Of a stretch of 64,000 nt of DNA, positions 7,476 through 16,404 are shown piece after piece (positions within the stretch are counted from its first letter, which is position 1; each line of letters opens with the position of its first letter). The stretch lies in NCBI GenBank assembly GCA_949292025.1, contig CASEYC010000072.1:1-64000 (forward strand). The letters are read 5' to 3'. This DNA is from an uncultured Bacteroides sp. GTDB lineage: Bacteria; Bacteroidota; Bacteroidia; Bacteroidales; Bacteroidaceae. The notes beneath the pieces were generated by a model that was not told the DNA's origin, searched no databases, and saw only the letters and a program-made list of their open reading frames with translations. Both the position numbers and the translations under genes were made by a program.

Positions 7476-10313
7476 ATGGAATATAATTTCAGGGAAATTG
7501 AAAAGAAATGGCAAAAACGGTGGGTGGACAACCAGACTTACCGCGTGAAGGAAGATGAAAGCAAACAGAAATACTATGTCCTCAACATGTTCCCCTATCC
7601 CAGCGGGGCGGGGCTGCACGTGGGACATCCGTTGGGCTACATCGCTTCGGACATCTACGCCAGATACAAACGTCTCCAAGGCTTCAACGTGCTGAATCCC
7701 ATGGGCTATGACGCTTACGGACTGCCCGCCGAGCAATATGCCATTCAGACTGGACAACACCCTGCAATTACAACCGTCAACAATATCAACCGCTACCGCG
7801 AACAACTGGACAAGATAGGCTTCTCCTTTGACTGGAGCCGCGAAATCCGCACTTGCGACCCGGAGTATTACCACTGGACGCAATGGGCTTTCCAGAAAAT
7901 GTTCAACAGCTACTATGACAATGACCGCCAGCAGGCGCGCCCCATTGAAGAGCTGACGCAATGTTTCGCGGAGACGGGCACAAAGTGCCTCAATGCCGCT
8001 TGCTCCGAAGAACTTTGCTTCACGGCCGAAGAATGGAAGGCGAAGAGCGAGAAAGAGCAACAAGAAATCCTGATGAACTACCGCATCGCCTACCTGGGCG
8101 AGACGATGGTGAACTGGTGTCCGCAACTGGGCACCGTGCTGGCCAACGACGAGGTGGTGGATGGCGTGAGCGAGCGCGGCGGCTATCCCGTGGTGCAGAA
8201 GAAGATGCGCCAATGGTGCTTGCGCGTGTCGGCCTACGCACAGCGCTTGCTGGACGGATTGGACACCATCCAATGGACGGATTCGCTGAAGGAAACCCAG
8301 CGCAACTGGATTGGCCGAAGCGAAGGCGCGGAAGTGAAATTCCACGTGAAGAACAGCGACATCGAGTTTGTCATCTTCACCACCCGCGCCGACACGATGT
8401 TCGGCGTCACCTTCATGGTATTGGCACCGGAAAGCGAGTTTGTGGAGAAAGTCACCACCGAAGCACAGAAGGCGGAAGTGGAAGCCTATCTGGATAGAAC
8501 CAAGAAGCGCACGGAGCGCGAACGCATCAGCGACCGCAGCGTGACGGGCGTCTTCACCGGCTCCTACGCCATCAATCCCTTCACAGGAGACGCAGTGCCC
8601 ATCTGGGTGAGCGACTATGTATTGGCCGGATACGGCACGGGCGCCATCATGGCCGTGCCTGCGCATGACAGCCGCGACTATGCCTTTGCCAAGCATTTCA
8701 ACCTGCCTATTGTCCCGCTGGTGGAAGGATGCGACGTGAGCGAAGAGAGCTTCGATGCCAAGGAAGGCATTGTATGCAACTCGCCCCGCCAGGATGCCGT
8801 CCCCTATTGTGATTTGAATCTGAACGGATTGACCATCAAAGAAGCCATTGCAACGACCAAGAAATACGTCAAGGAGCATAACCTGGGCCGCGTGAAGGTG
8901 AACTACCGCCTGCGCGACGCCATCTTCTCGCGCCAGCGTTATTGGGGCGAACCATTCCCCGTGTACTACAAGGACGGCATGCCCTACATAATTCCCGAAA
9001 ACTGCCTCCCGCTGGAGTTGCCCGAAGTGAAGAAGTTCCTGCCCACGGAAACGGGCGAACCTCCCTTGGGTCACGCCACCAAGTGGGCTTGGGACACGGT
9101 GAACAACTGCGTGGTGGACAATGAAAAAATTGACAACCAAACCATCTTCCCGTTGGAATTGAACACGATGCCCGGCTTTGCAGGCTCCAGCGCGTATTAC
9201 TTGCGTTATATGGATCCCCGCAACAACCAAGCGTTGGTGGACAAAAAAGTGGACGAATACTGGCGCAACGTGGACCTCTACGTGGGCGGCACGGAGCACG
9301 CCACGGGACACCTGATTTACTCGCGCTTTTGGAACAAGTTCCTGCACGACCTGGGCATCTCCGTGGTAGAAGAACCTTTCCAGAAGCTGGTGAACCAAGG
9401 CATGATTCAAGGCCGCAGTAACTTTGTCTATCGCATCAAGGACACCAACACGTTCGTGTCGCTGGGATTGAAAGACCAATATGACACTACCCCTCTCCAT
9501 GTGGATGTGAACATCGTGCAGAATGATGTGCTGGACATCGAAGCCTTCAAGAATTGGCGTCCGGAGTACAACACCGCCGAGTTCATCCTGGAAGACGGCA
9601 AGTATGTCTGCGGATGGGCCGTGGAGAAGATGTCCAAGTCGATGTACAACGTGGTGAATCCCGACATGATTGTGGAGAAATACGGTGCCGACACGCTCCG
9701 CATGTACGAAATGTTCCTCGGCCCTGTGGAGCAATCCAAACCTTGGGACACGAACGGCATCGACGGCGTTCACCGCTTCCTGAAGAAATTCTGGTCGCTC
9801 TTCTATGACCGCACGGGCAACTGGCAGGTGACGGACGGGGAAGCCACACCGGAAGAACTGAAATCCCTGCACAAACTCATCAAGAAAGTGACGGGCGACA
9901 TCGAGGCCTTCTCCTACAACACCTCCGTCAGCGCCTTCATGATATGCGTCAATGAGTTGGCTTCCTTGAAGTGCAACAAGCGCGAAGTGCTTACGCCGCT
10001 GGTCATCACGCTGGCTCCCTTTGCTCCGCACATCTGCGAGGAATTGTGGGAGACACTGGGACAAACTGGCTCGGTATGCGACGCCCAATGGCCAGCCTGG
10101 AAGGAAGAATACCTAGTAGAGAACACCGTGAACTACACGGTATCCTTCAACGGAAAGGCACGCTTCAACCAAGCCTTCCCCGCCGATGCCGCTTCTGACG
10201 ACATACAGGCCGCCGTCCTGGCCGATGAACGCTCTGCCAAGTGGATGGAAGGCAAGCAGGTGGTCAAGGTCATCGTGGTGCCGAAGAAGATAATCAACAT
10301 TGTAGTCAAATAA
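7476..10313 (+). CDS. leuS: Leucyl-tRNA synthetase
   Basis: This 945-residue class I aminoacyl-tRNA synthetase charges tRNA-Leu. It has the HIGH-type motif HVGH near residue 48, the KMSKS loop ([10 protein letters not shown]) near 717, and between them an inserted editing domain with [13 protein letters not shown] and [16 protein letters not shown]. The length fits Bacteroidales LeuRS. It starts an operon with yitT (4-bp gap) and rdgB. The long open frame on the opposite strand is a codon-bias shadow. Confidence 0.98.
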   Translation: MEYNFREIEKKWQKRWVDNQTYRVKEDESKQKYYVLNMFPYPSGAGLHVGHPLGYIASDIYARYKRLQGFNVLNPMGYDAYGLPAEQYAIQTGQHPAITTVNNINRYREQLDKIGFSFDWSREIRTCDPEYYHWTQWAFQKMFNSYYDNDRQQARPIEELTQCFAETGTKCLNAACSEELCFTAEEWKAKSEKEQQEILMNYRIAYLGETMVNWCPQLGTVLANDEVVDGVSERGGYPVVQKKMRQWCLRVSAYAQRLLDGLDTIQWTDSLKETQRNWIGRSEGAEVKFHVKNSDIEFVIFTTRADTMFGVTFMVLAPESEFVEKVTTEAQKAEVEAYLDRTKKRTERERISDRSVTGVFTGSYAINPFTGDAVPIWVSDYVLAGYGTGAIMAVPAHDSRDYAFAKHFNLPIVPLVEGCDVSEESFDAKEGIVCNSPRQDAVPYCDLNLNGLTIKEAIATTKKYVKEHNLGRVKVNYRLRDAIFSRQRYWGEPFPVYYKDGMPYIIPENCLPLELPEVKKFLPTETGEPPLGHATKWAWDTVNNCVVDNEKIDNQTIFPLELNTMPGFAGSSAYYLRYMDPRNNQALVDKKVDEYWRNVDLYVGGTEHATGHLIYSRFWNKFLHDLGISVVEEPFQKLVNQGMIQGRSNFVYRIKDTNTFVSLGLKDQYDTTPLHVDVNIVQNDVLDIEAFKNWRPEYNTAEFILEDGKYVCGWAVEKMSKSMYNVVNPDMIVEKYGADTLRMYEMFLGPVEQSKPWDTNGIDGVHRFLKKFWSLFYDRTGNWQVTDGEATPEELKSLHKLIKKVTGDIEAFSYNTSVSAFMICVNELASLKCNKREVLTPLVITLAPFAPHICEELWETLGQTGSVCDAQWPAWKEEYLVENTVNYTVSFNGKARFNQAFPADAASDDIQAAVLADERSAKWMEGKQVVKVIVVPKKIINIVVK

Positions 10314-10317
10314 GCGT

Positions 10318-11220
10318 ATGCAACTCAAGAAACCAACAAAAGCCGAAATTCTGCGGGAGAGCCGGGACTATCTGATGATAGCCGTGGGCCTCTTCAGCTA
10401 CGCACTGGCGTGGGCCGTATTCATGATTCCCTACCAAATCACCACGGGCGGAACCACGGGTATCGGCGCCATCATCTATTATGCCACGGGCTTCCCCATC
10501 CAGTACACGTACTTCCTCATCAACGCGGTGCTGATGACGTTGGCCATCAAGGTGCTGGGCCCCAAGTTCAGCATCAAGACCACGTATGCCATCATTCTGC
10601 TGACCGTGATGCTGGAGTTCACCCAATGGCTGGTGAAGAATCCGGACGGCACCTTCCCGCAACTGCTGGGCCCCGGACAGGACACGATGGCCTGCCTCAT
10701 CGGCTCGGTGATGTGCGGTGCGGGACTGGGCATCGCCTTCAACTGCGGAGGCAGCACGGGCGGCACGGACATCATCGCCGCCGTGGTGCATAAATATAAA
10801 GATGTGGCGCTGGGCCGTATGGTGATGCTGGTGGACTGCCTCATCATCAGTTCGTGCTACTTCGTTTTCCACGACTGGAGACGCGTGATTTTCGGTTTTG
10901 TGACGCTGTTCGTGATGGGCTTCGTGATAGACTATATCGTCAACAGTGCCCGCCAGTCCGTGCAGTTCCTCATCTTCAGCCGCAAGTATGAGGAAATAGC
11001 CGACCGCATCACCCGCGAGACACACCGTGGCGTGACGGTATTGGACGGCACGGGATGGTACAGCAAGGGAGACGTCAAGGTGTTGGTGGTATTGGCCTAC
11101 AAACGCCAGTCCCACGAAATCTTCCAACTGGTGAAGGACGTGGACCCCAACGCATTCGTCTCGCAAAGCTCCGTCATCGGCGTCTACGGTGAAGGTTTCG
11201 ACCGGTTGAAAGCCAAATAA
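10318..11220 (+). CDS. YitT family membrane protein
   Basis: This 300-residue protein has about five N-terminal transmembrane helices (YitT/DUF161, about 20-210) with the family signature NCGGSTGGTDIIAAVV. A cytoplasmic C-terminal DUF2179 domain follows (about 220-295; GVTVLDGTGWYSKGDVKVL). The transported substrate is unknown. It starts 4 bp after leuS, so the two are almost certainly translated from one mRNA. A paralogue lies at 16405-17376. Confidence 0.92.
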   Translation: MQLKKPTKAEILRESRDYLMIAVGLFSYALAWAVFMIPYQITTGGTTGIGAIIYYATGFPIQYTYFLINAVLMTLAIKVLGPKFSIKTTYAIILLTVMLEFTQWLVKNPDGTFPQLLGPGQDTMACLIGSVMCGAGLGIAFNCGGSTGGTDIIAAVVHKYKDVALGRMVMLVDCLIISSCYFVFHDWRRVIFGFVTLFVMGFVIDYIVNSARQSVQFLIFSRKYEEIADRITRETHRGVTVLDGTGWYSKGDVKVLVVLAYKRQSHEIFQLVKDVDPNAFVSQSSVIGVYGEGFDRLKAK

Positions 11221-11283
11221 GGAAGGCCCCTTAAGCAATACCTGGCAAACACATCCAACGGAATAAAAAAGAAGCAGAAAGTT

Positions 11284-11862
11284 ATGAAGAAGTTTGTATT
11301 TGCCACTAACAACGCTCACAAGCTACAGGAAGTAGAAGCCATCGTAGGCGAGAAGATTGAAATCCTCAGCTTGAAAGACATCGGTTGCCAAGCCGATATC
11401 CCCGAAACGGCAGACACGCTGGAGGGGAATGCCTTGCAAAAGGCCCGATTCATTTATGAGACATACCACCGGGATTGCTTCGCCGACGACACGGGCCTGG
11501 AGGTAGAAGCCTTGAACGGCGCACCGGGCGTCTATTCGGCCCGCTATGCAGGCGACGCCCACAATTCGGAGGCCAACATGCGCAAGCTGCTCCAGGACCT
11601 GGAAGGCATTGAGAACCGCAAGGCTCGTTTCCGCACGGTCTTCGCCCTCATCCTGAACGGCAAGGAGCATCTCTTCGAAGGCATCGTCAACGGACAAATC
11701 ATCAAGACGCGCCGCGGCACGGCAGGCTTCGGCTACGACCCGATTTTTGTACCCGACGGCTATACACAGACTTTTGCCGAGATGGGCGACGCGCTGAAGA
11801 ACAAAATCAGCCACCGGGCCGTGGGGGCACAAAAGCTGTGCAAATTCCTGAACACGCTGTAG
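11284..11862 (+). CDS. rdgB: Non-canonical purine NTP pyrophosphatase (RdgB/HAM1)
   Basis: This 192-residue cytoplasmic house-cleaning enzyme hydrolyses dITP, XTP and ITP to the monophosphates. It shows the N-terminal substrate motif [14 protein letters not shown], the catalytic [20 protein letters not shown] segment and [12 protein letters not shown] near the C-terminus, all standard for the family. It is the third gene after leuS and yitT, 63 bp downstream, and is followed by a strong terminator at 11886. Confidence 0.95.
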   Translation: MKKFVFATNNAHKLQEVEAIVGEKIEILSLKDIGCQADIPETADTLEGNALQKARFIYETYHRDCFADDTGLEVEALNGAPGVYSARYAGDAHNSEANMRKLLQDLEGIENRKARFRTVFALILNGKEHLFEGIVNGQIIKTRRGTAGFGYDPIFVPDGYTQTFAEMGDALKNKISHRAVGAQKLCKFLNTL

Positions 11863-11885
11863 TAGACAACCATCCAATTACGGAT

Positions 11886-11918
11886 AAAAAGGACGGAAGC
11901 AGAATCTCCGTCCTTTTT
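11886..11918. terminator. Intrinsic terminator after rdgB
   Basis: Perfect arms AAAAAGGACGGA and TCCGTCCTTTTTT enclose a 9-nt loop, with a U-run on the plus strand. Confidence 0.85.
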
Positions 11919-11942
11919 TATTGCACGGACGGGAAAAATGGA

Positions 11943-11950
11943 TAACTTTG
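11943..11950 (+). promoter_or_regulatory. Orphan -7 box TAACTTTG facing the nadA terminator
   Basis: This exact TAnnTTTG match on the plus strand has no plus-strand gene downstream. A transcript from it would meet the palindrome at 12010-12051 after about 95 nt. Confidence 0.3.
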
Positions 11951-12009
11951 CAAGCATATAAATCATCAAAATCCATCTACAAATCCATCTATCTGAGCCT
12001 ATAAAAAAT

Positions 12010-12051
12010 AGGCTTTGCCCAAACGAGCAATTGCTGGTTTGGACAAAGCTT
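12010..12051. terminator. Bidirectional-looking terminator palindrome after nadA
   Basis: A near-perfect dyad with arms around AGCAATTGCT and outer GGCTTTG/CAAAGC pairs has T-rich tracts on both sides. On the minus strand it ends nadA transcripts. Confidence 0.75.
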
Positions 12052-12080
12052 TAGTTTGTTGTTTTTCCAACTTTCCTTCT

Positions 12081-13019
12081 TTACAATCCCAGTCGTGCCG
12101 AAATCTCCAGCATCCTTTCTATCGGCTTCACGGCCCGTGCAGCTATTTCAGGCTCTACGGTTATCTCCGGCGTCTCGTCGCGCAGACAGTCGCGCAATTT
12201 CTCCAGTGTGTTCAGGCGCATGTAATTGCACTCGTTGCAGGCACACGTGCTGTCTGCGGGCGGGGCAGGGATGAAGGTGGTCTGCGGGCACTGACGGCGC
12301 ATCTCGTGCAGGATGCCCGATTCAGTGGCCACGATATAGGCATTCTCCGGATGCTTCACGGCATATTTCAGCAAGGCGGCCGTGGAACCTACCACGTCGG
12401 CCAACTTCAACACAGCGCCCTTGCATTCGGGGTGGGCGAGGAGCAGGGCTTCGGGATGCTCCCGCTTGATTTCAACTATCTTTTCCACCGAGAATTGTTC
12501 GTGCACATGACATGCGCCATCCCATAACAACATGTTCCGTCCTGTCACGCTGTTGATATAACTCCCCAGGTTCCTGTCAGGACCAAAGATAATTTTCTCT
12601 TCCTTGGGAAAACTCTCCACGATTTGGCGGGCATTGGTGGAAGTGACCACCACGTCGGTCAATGCCTTGACGGCAGCCGTGGTGTTGACGTAGGATATGA
12701 CCGTATGGCCTGGATGCTCCCTGACAAATTGTGCAAAACGGTCGGCAGGACAACTGTCCGCCAGCGAACAACCTGCAGCCATGTCCGGCACCAGCACCTT
12801 CTTCTGCGGACAGAGCACCTTGGCCGTTTCGCCCATGAAGTGGACGCCGCACATCACGATGATGTCCGCCTCTGTCCGTGCGGCCCATTGCGCCAGGGCC
12901 AGACTGTCGCCCACGAAGTCGGCCACGTCCTGCACTTCGCCGCGCTGGTAGTAGTGTCCCAGGATGACGGCGTTCTTCTCTTGTTTCAGTCTTTCGATTT
13001 CTTCCTTGATGTTAGCCAT
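12081..13019 (-). CDS. nadA: Quinolinate synthase A
   Basis: This 312-residue [4Fe-4S] enzyme condenses iminoaspartate with dihydroxyacetone phosphate to make quinolinate for de novo NAD synthesis. Conserved cysteines are visible: C84 (AAGCSLADSC), C170 (WDGACHVH) and the CACNEC cluster at 259-264. The signature ILGHYYQRGEVQDVADFVGDSL is present. It stands alone here; its partner nadB is about 20 kb away (32074-33645) and nadC is not in the window. A promoter box at 13251-13258 would give a leader of about 230 nt. Confidence 0.97.
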   Translation of the reverse strand: MANIKEEIERLKQEKNAVILGHYYQRGEVQDVADFVGDSLALAQWAARTEADIIVMCGVHFMGETAKVLCPQKKVLVPDMAAGCSLADSCPADRFAQFVREHPGHTVISYVNTTAAVKALTDVVVTSTNARQIVESFPKEEKIIFGPDRNLGSYINSVTGRNMLLWDGACHVHEQFSVEKIVEIKREHPEALLLAHPECKGAVLKLADVVGSTAALLKYAVKHPENAYIVATESGILHEMRRQCPQTTFIPAPPADSTCACNECNYMRLNTLEKLRDCLRDETPEITVEPEIAARAVKPIERMLEISARLGL

Positions 13020-13250
13020 AACACATTATAATTATATCTCTTCTTCTTTTAATAAGAAAAACCATGTTGATGATAATAGGCGGTTAATAGTGTGGATAAT
13101 TTCCGGGGCAGTTTCTTGCACAAGAAGTTATTGTTTCCGGCCTTGGAGTTACCCGATGGTTGTCAACACCAAGCTGTTTCCTTAATGTCTTGATACAGAT
13201 GCCTGTCTCCTTTCATAACCGCACAGAATTAACACCCTGTCGATAAGCTG

Positions 13251-13258
13251 CAAAGTTA
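13251..13258 (-). promoter_or_regulatory. -7 box TAACTTTG, probable nadA promoter
   Basis: This is an exact consensus match. It lies about 230 bp from the nadA start, so the transcript would have an unusually long leader. Confidence 0.45.
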
Positions 13259-13465
13259 ATAACTTTCGGGTTATGAACGGTGCAGTTCGGGCTGAAAAAT
13301 AGGTTTATTATCAGATCGTATTTTGTGGCTAACTTTTTTGGCGGGTTCATTCCTCCGGCTGTATAACAGGAGTTATGAAGATTGCAAGCGGAAATTATGA
13401 AAATCTTTCCCGTGGCTATTGACAGGTTTTCCACCGATATTAACCGGGATGTGAACAGAAAGGCG

Positions 13466-13473
13466 TATCTTTG
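13466..13473 (+). promoter_or_regulatory. -7 box TATCTTTG of the SpoU methyltransferase gene
   Basis: An exact consensus match 20 bp before the ATG at 13493. It places the transcript start just upstream of that codon and rules out the longer open frame from 13382. Confidence 0.6.
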
Positions 13474-13492
13474 CACATCCATCTATAGAGAT

Positions 13493-14023
13493 ATGCGCAA
13501 ACTGAAGATAACAGAGATGAACCGCCTCAGTGCGGAGGAATTCAAGGCGGTGGAAAAACTGCCGCTGGTGGTGGTACTTGACAATGTGCGTTCGTTGCAC
13601 AATATCGGCTCGGTGTTTCGCACGTCGGACGCCTTCCGGGTGGAGTGCATTTATTTGTGCGGCATCACGGCCACGCCTCCCCATCCCGAGATGCACAAGA
13701 CGGCGCTTGGCGCGGAATTCACCGTGGATTGGAAATATGTTAATAACGTGGTGGAAGCTGTTGATAACCTCCGTGAAAACGGCTATACGGTCTTGGTCGT
13801 GGAGCAGGCGGAGGGCAGCACGATGCTTCAGGACCTGACGTTGGAGCGTGGCCGCCGCTATGCCGTGGTGTTTGGCAATGAGGTGAAAGGTGTGCAGCAG
13901 GAGGCCATAGACCACAGCGACGGCTGCATCGAAATTCCCCAATATGGCACGAAGCATTCGCTCAACGTGTCGGTGACGGCAGGCATCGTCATCTGGGATT
14001 TGTTCAAGAAGCTTACTTTCTGA
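13493..14023 (+). CDS. TrmH/SpoU family RNA 2'-O-methyltransferase
   Basis: This 176-residue SPOUT-fold enzyme transfers a methyl group from SAM to a ribose 2'-OH of rRNA or tRNA. SpoU motifs are visible: LDNVRSLHNIGSVFRTSDAF (motif 1), VVFGNEVKGV (motif 2) and IPQYGTKHSLNVSVTAGI (motif 3). The start at 13493 follows from the promoter box. It lacks an N-terminal RNA-binding domain, so the target nucleotide cannot be named. Confidence 0.92.
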   Translation: MRKLKITEMNRLSAEEFKAVEKLPLVVVLDNVRSLHNIGSVFRTSDAFRVECIYLCGITATPPHPEMHKTALGAEFTVDWKYVNNVVEAVDNLRENGYTVLVVEQAEGSTMLQDLTLERGRRYAVVFGNEVKGVQQEAIDHSDGCIEIPQYGTKHSLNVSVTAGIVIWDLFKKLTF

Positions 14024-14340
14024 TTTTCTCCTCCTTTTTCGTGTTTATTTAGGGGTATCTTCGGGCACGGGCGGCGGTACGCCTAAGCGTGCTCGGCTGT
14101 ACAGCTGTCCGTGCTTAGGCGTACCGCTAAGCAAGCGGCTGTCAATGGCTCTGACTATCAGGGGATTGCTTTGGTCTTTTTGCCCTCCTTCAACAGGGTG
14201 TTGAAAACTCTTTGAACAACCTGTTGACAAACTATTTTGAAAATGGTTATTAACTGGTAGTTGATTACTTATCAACAGGATTAATCATTTGGAAATAAAT
14301 AGAATAGATTAATTTATGTGATAGTTGTTAGTACACCTGT
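14024..14340. other. Intergenic region holding repeat family copy 1
   Basis: The first 170 bp hold one copy of a two-copy hairpin repeat (14052-14184). The rest is AT-rich with no supported gene. Confidence 0.5.
14052..14184. repeat. GGTACGCCTAAGC hairpin repeat, copy 1
   Basis: Arms GGTACGCCTAAGC (14076-14088) and GCTTAGGCGTACC (14113-14125) are perfect complements. The hairpin and its flanks (GGGGTAT before; TTTGGTCTTTTTGCC after) are shared with 55068-55185. In copy 2 one arm base changes so that A-U becomes G-U, which keeps the stem in RNA. Confidence 0.7.
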
Positions 14341-14682
14341 TCACTTCTCAATTTCGGTGGATAAAGGAGTATATAAGTCGTTGAACTTCCAGCCGCAAGC
14401 CTTCATATCCACACATCCGTTTTTGCGGAATATGACCCCTTCTGCTTGCAGCAAACTTGTTTGTTCTTGCCAATGGGGTGCTGTTCTCCCTTGGCTGTTC
14501 ACTACCCGGTGGCACGGGAGGTTAAGCGCGTTTGTTGCTTCGTGTAGCATGCGTCCCACCAGTCGGGCATGTCGCGGCATGCCGATGAGCCAGGCTATTT
14601 GTCCGTACGTGATTACTTTTCCGCGGGGGATGGCGGCAATTACGGCATATACTTCTTCTTTGAAATGGGTAAGGTTGATCAT
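14341..14682 (-). CDS. MGMT-fold DNA alkylation repair protein
   Basis: This 113-residue protein equals a lone 6-O-methylguanine methyltransferase DNA-binding domain. It keeps PCHRVV with C57. Alkyltransferase-like proteins of this size normally carry Trp at that site, so the retained cysteine leaves a suicide methyl transfer possible. ATG 14682 is chosen because a TACTTTTG box (14716-14723) overlaps the upstream TTG at 14718. It heads an alkylation-repair cluster and is divergent from the AlkA-like gene. Confidence 0.85.
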   Translation of the reverse strand: MINLTHFKEEVYAVIAAIPRGKVITYGQIAWLIGMPRHARLVGRMLHEATNALNLPCHRVVNSQGRTAPHWQEQTSLLQAEGVIFRKNGCVDMKACGWKFNDLYTPLSTEIEK

Positions 14683-14715
14683 TGTTTTCTGTAAGATTTG
14701 TTGGGTCAGTGTTGA

Positions 14716-14723
14716 CAAAAGTA
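14716..14723 (-). promoter_or_regulatory. -7 box TACTTTTG of the MGMT-fold gene
   Basis: An exact consensus match that excludes the TTG start at 14718. Confidence 0.5.
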
Positions 14724-14808
14724 AGACAAAATCACTATCTTTGCAAATGTTATCTTCCCTGTTTTCCGGAATAGCAAGTTTCGGGTTGTTTGTCTGGAGC
14801 GGATGCGG

Positions 14809-14816
14809 TAACTTTG
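14809..14816 (+). promoter_or_regulatory. -7 box TAACTTTG of the AlkA-like/Ada-like operon
   Basis: This exact match is 32 bp before the glycosylase ATG. A second plus-strand box, TATCTTTG, lies at 14736-14743, so the operon may have two promoters. Confidence 0.55.
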
Positions 14817-14847
14817 CACCGTTTATTTCACATACATATAGTTACAA

Positions 14848-15498
14848 ATGGCTGAATACTTTCAATATGGTGAAGCGGAGATTGCCTATCTGAAACACGC
14901 GGACAAGCGTTTGGCGGAGGTGATAGAGCGTGTGGGCAAAGTGGAAAGGCGGGTCATTCCCGACCTTTTCTCCGCATTGGTACATTCTATTGTAGGGCAG
15001 CAGATTTCCACCAAAGCCCATGAAACGATTTGGCAACGGATACAGGAAGGGTTGGGAGAAGTGACGCCCGTGGTCATCAACCGACTTTCTTTGGAAGAAT
15101 TGCAAGGTTTTGGCATCTCTTTCCGGAAGGCGGCTTACATCCACAACGCCGCGCGTAAAGTGTTGGATGGTACATTCGACATACAGGCTCTTTATGGCAT
15201 GAGTGACAAGGAGGTGTGTGCCCGGCTTTCAGAGTTGGAAGGCATCGGCGTATGGAGTGCGGAAATGCTGATGCTGTTTTCCATGCAGCGTCCCGACATC
15301 CTCAGTTTTGGTGATTTGGCCATTCAGCGGGGGCTTCGTATGGTTTATCATCACCGGCAAATTACCCGCGTACTGTTCGAGAAGTACCGCAGGCGTTTTT
15401 CACCCTGCAATAGTGTCGCCAGTCTTTACTTATGGGCGGTGGCAGGTGGTGCCATTGAGGGGATGAGGGATTATGCGCCAAAGAATAAAAAGAAATAG
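14848..15498 (+). CDS. AlkA-like DNA-3-methyladenine glycosylase (HhH-GPD)
   Basis: This 216-residue HhH-GPD glycosylase removes alkylated purines such as 3-methyladenine. The helix-hairpin-helix (LEGIGVWSAEMLML) and the catalytic aspartate (FGDLAIQRG) are visible around residues 138-162, and VHSIVGQQISTKA fits AlkA-type enzymes. It lacks the N-terminal domain of E. coli AlkA, as short homologues do. The Ada-like gene starts 4 bp after its stop, so the two form an operon. Confidence 0.92.
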   Translation: MAEYFQYGEAEIAYLKHADKRLAEVIERVGKVERRVIPDLFSALVHSIVGQQISTKAHETIWQRIQEGLGEVTPVVINRLSLEELQGFGISFRKAAYIHNAARKVLDGTFDIQALYGMSDKEVCARLSELEGIGVWSAEMLMLFSMQRPDILSFGDLAIQRGLRMVYHHRQITRVLFEKYRRRFSPCNSVASLYLWAVAGGAIEGMRDYAPKNKKK

Positions 15499-15502
15499 GC
15501 TT

Positions 15503-16351
15503 ATGCAAACACAGCAACTATTGAACTACGAACGCATTGCTTCTGCCATTCGTTTCATACGCGAAAACAGGCGCAATCAACCCGGTTTGGAAGAAGTGGC
15601 CGAGCATGTCCACATGAGCCCGTACCATTTTCAACGAACTTTTCAAGATTGGGCAGGAGTATCGCCCAAGCATTTCCTGCAATACTTGAACGTAGAGTAT
15701 GCCAAGCATATTTTGCAGGAGACGCACGCTTCGCTTTTCGACGCTGCTTGTGAGGTAGGATTGTCGGGTACGGGCAGGCTTCACGACTTGTTTGTCCGTA
15801 TTGAGGGAATGACTCCCGGCGAATACAAGAACGGCGGCGAGAACCTTTCCATCCGGCATAGTTTGGCGGAAAGCCCCTTTGGGCAGACTTTTGTGGCCTC
15901 CACCGCCAAAGGAATCTGTTGCCTGGAGTTTACCGACAACCCGGCGGACAGCCTTGCCCGACTGATGCAGAAATTTCCTCGTGCCCAATTTATCCAAGCC
16001 GAGGATGAATGGCAACGGAAGGCCCTTTCCATCTTCACCCAGGACTGGAGCAAACTTGAAGAAATAAAGCTGCACCTGAAAGGGACGGATTTTCAGCTGA
16101 AGGTATGGGAAGCCTTGCTTAAAATCCCAATGGGCGGATTGACCACATACGGTGACATTGCAGCCGGGATTCATCATCCGAAGGCTTGTCGCGCGGTGGG
16201 CACGGCAGTGGGCGACAATCCTGTGGCTTTCCTGATACCTTGCCACCGCGTCATCCGCGCCACGGGCGAGTGGGGTAATTACCGTTGGGGCGAGGTGCGC
16301 AAGACGGCACTCATCGGTTGGGAGGCTGCCAAACAGAAAGAAAAGAAATAG
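15503..16351 (+). CDS. Ada-like protein: AraC helix-turn-helix fused to O6-alkylguanine methyltransferase
   Basis: This 282-residue protein has an AraC-type DNA-binding domain (about 1-110; DAACEVGLSGTGRLHDLF) followed by a methyltransferase domain with PCHRVI (Cys near 251). It removes methyl groups from O6-alkylguanine irreversibly and may regulate the cluster. It lacks the N-terminal zinc/phosphotriester domain of E. coli Ada. An open frame extends upstream to 15473, but ATG 15503, 4 bp after the glycosylase stop, gives the natural domain start. Confidence 0.93.
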   Translation: MQTQQLLNYERIASAIRFIRENRRNQPGLEEVAEHVHMSPYHFQRTFQDWAGVSPKHFLQYLNVEYAKHILQETHASLFDAACEVGLSGTGRLHDLFVRIEGMTPGEYKNGGENLSIRHSLAESPFGQTFVASTAKGICCLEFTDNPADSLARLMQKFPRAQFIQAEDEWQRKALSIFTQDWSKLEEIKLHLKGTDFQLKVWEALLKIPMGGLTTYGDIAAGIHHPKACRAVGTAVGDNPVAFLIPCHRVIRATGEWGNYRWGEVRKTALIGWEAAKQKEKK

Positions 16352-16386
16352 TCGGCTGTTTTGGTGGCGGTTCGGAAAATTTTCCG

Positions 16387-16394
16387 TATATTTG
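16387..16394 (+). promoter_or_regulatory. -7 box TATATTTG of the second yitT gene
   Basis: An exact match only about 11 bp before ATG 16405, implying a very short leader or use of the ATG at 16414. Confidence 0.5.
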
Positions 16395-16404
16395 CCGCAT
16401 AAAT

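Larger units (their letters stand above)
13020..13492. other. Divergent intergenic region nadA / methyltransferase
   Basis: No gene is supported here. It holds a minus-strand TAACTTTG box for nadA (13251-13258) and a plus-strand TATCTTTG box for the methyltransferase (13466-13473). The roughly 230-nt nadA leader shows no riboswitch that I could recognise. Confidence 0.5.

Noticed and set aside
7461..10088. 875-residue open frame antisense to leuS
   Set aside because: It follows codon bias of leuS on the opposite strand, has no recognisable domain and leuS is certain.
13020..13250. Riboswitch in the long nadA leader
   Set aside because: No recognisable NAD or other riboswitch core was found by eye; only an unusually long leader can be stated.
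13382..13492. Upstream extension of the SpoU methyltransferase frame
   Set aside because: The TATCTTTG promoter box lies inside it, so ATG 13493 is the start.
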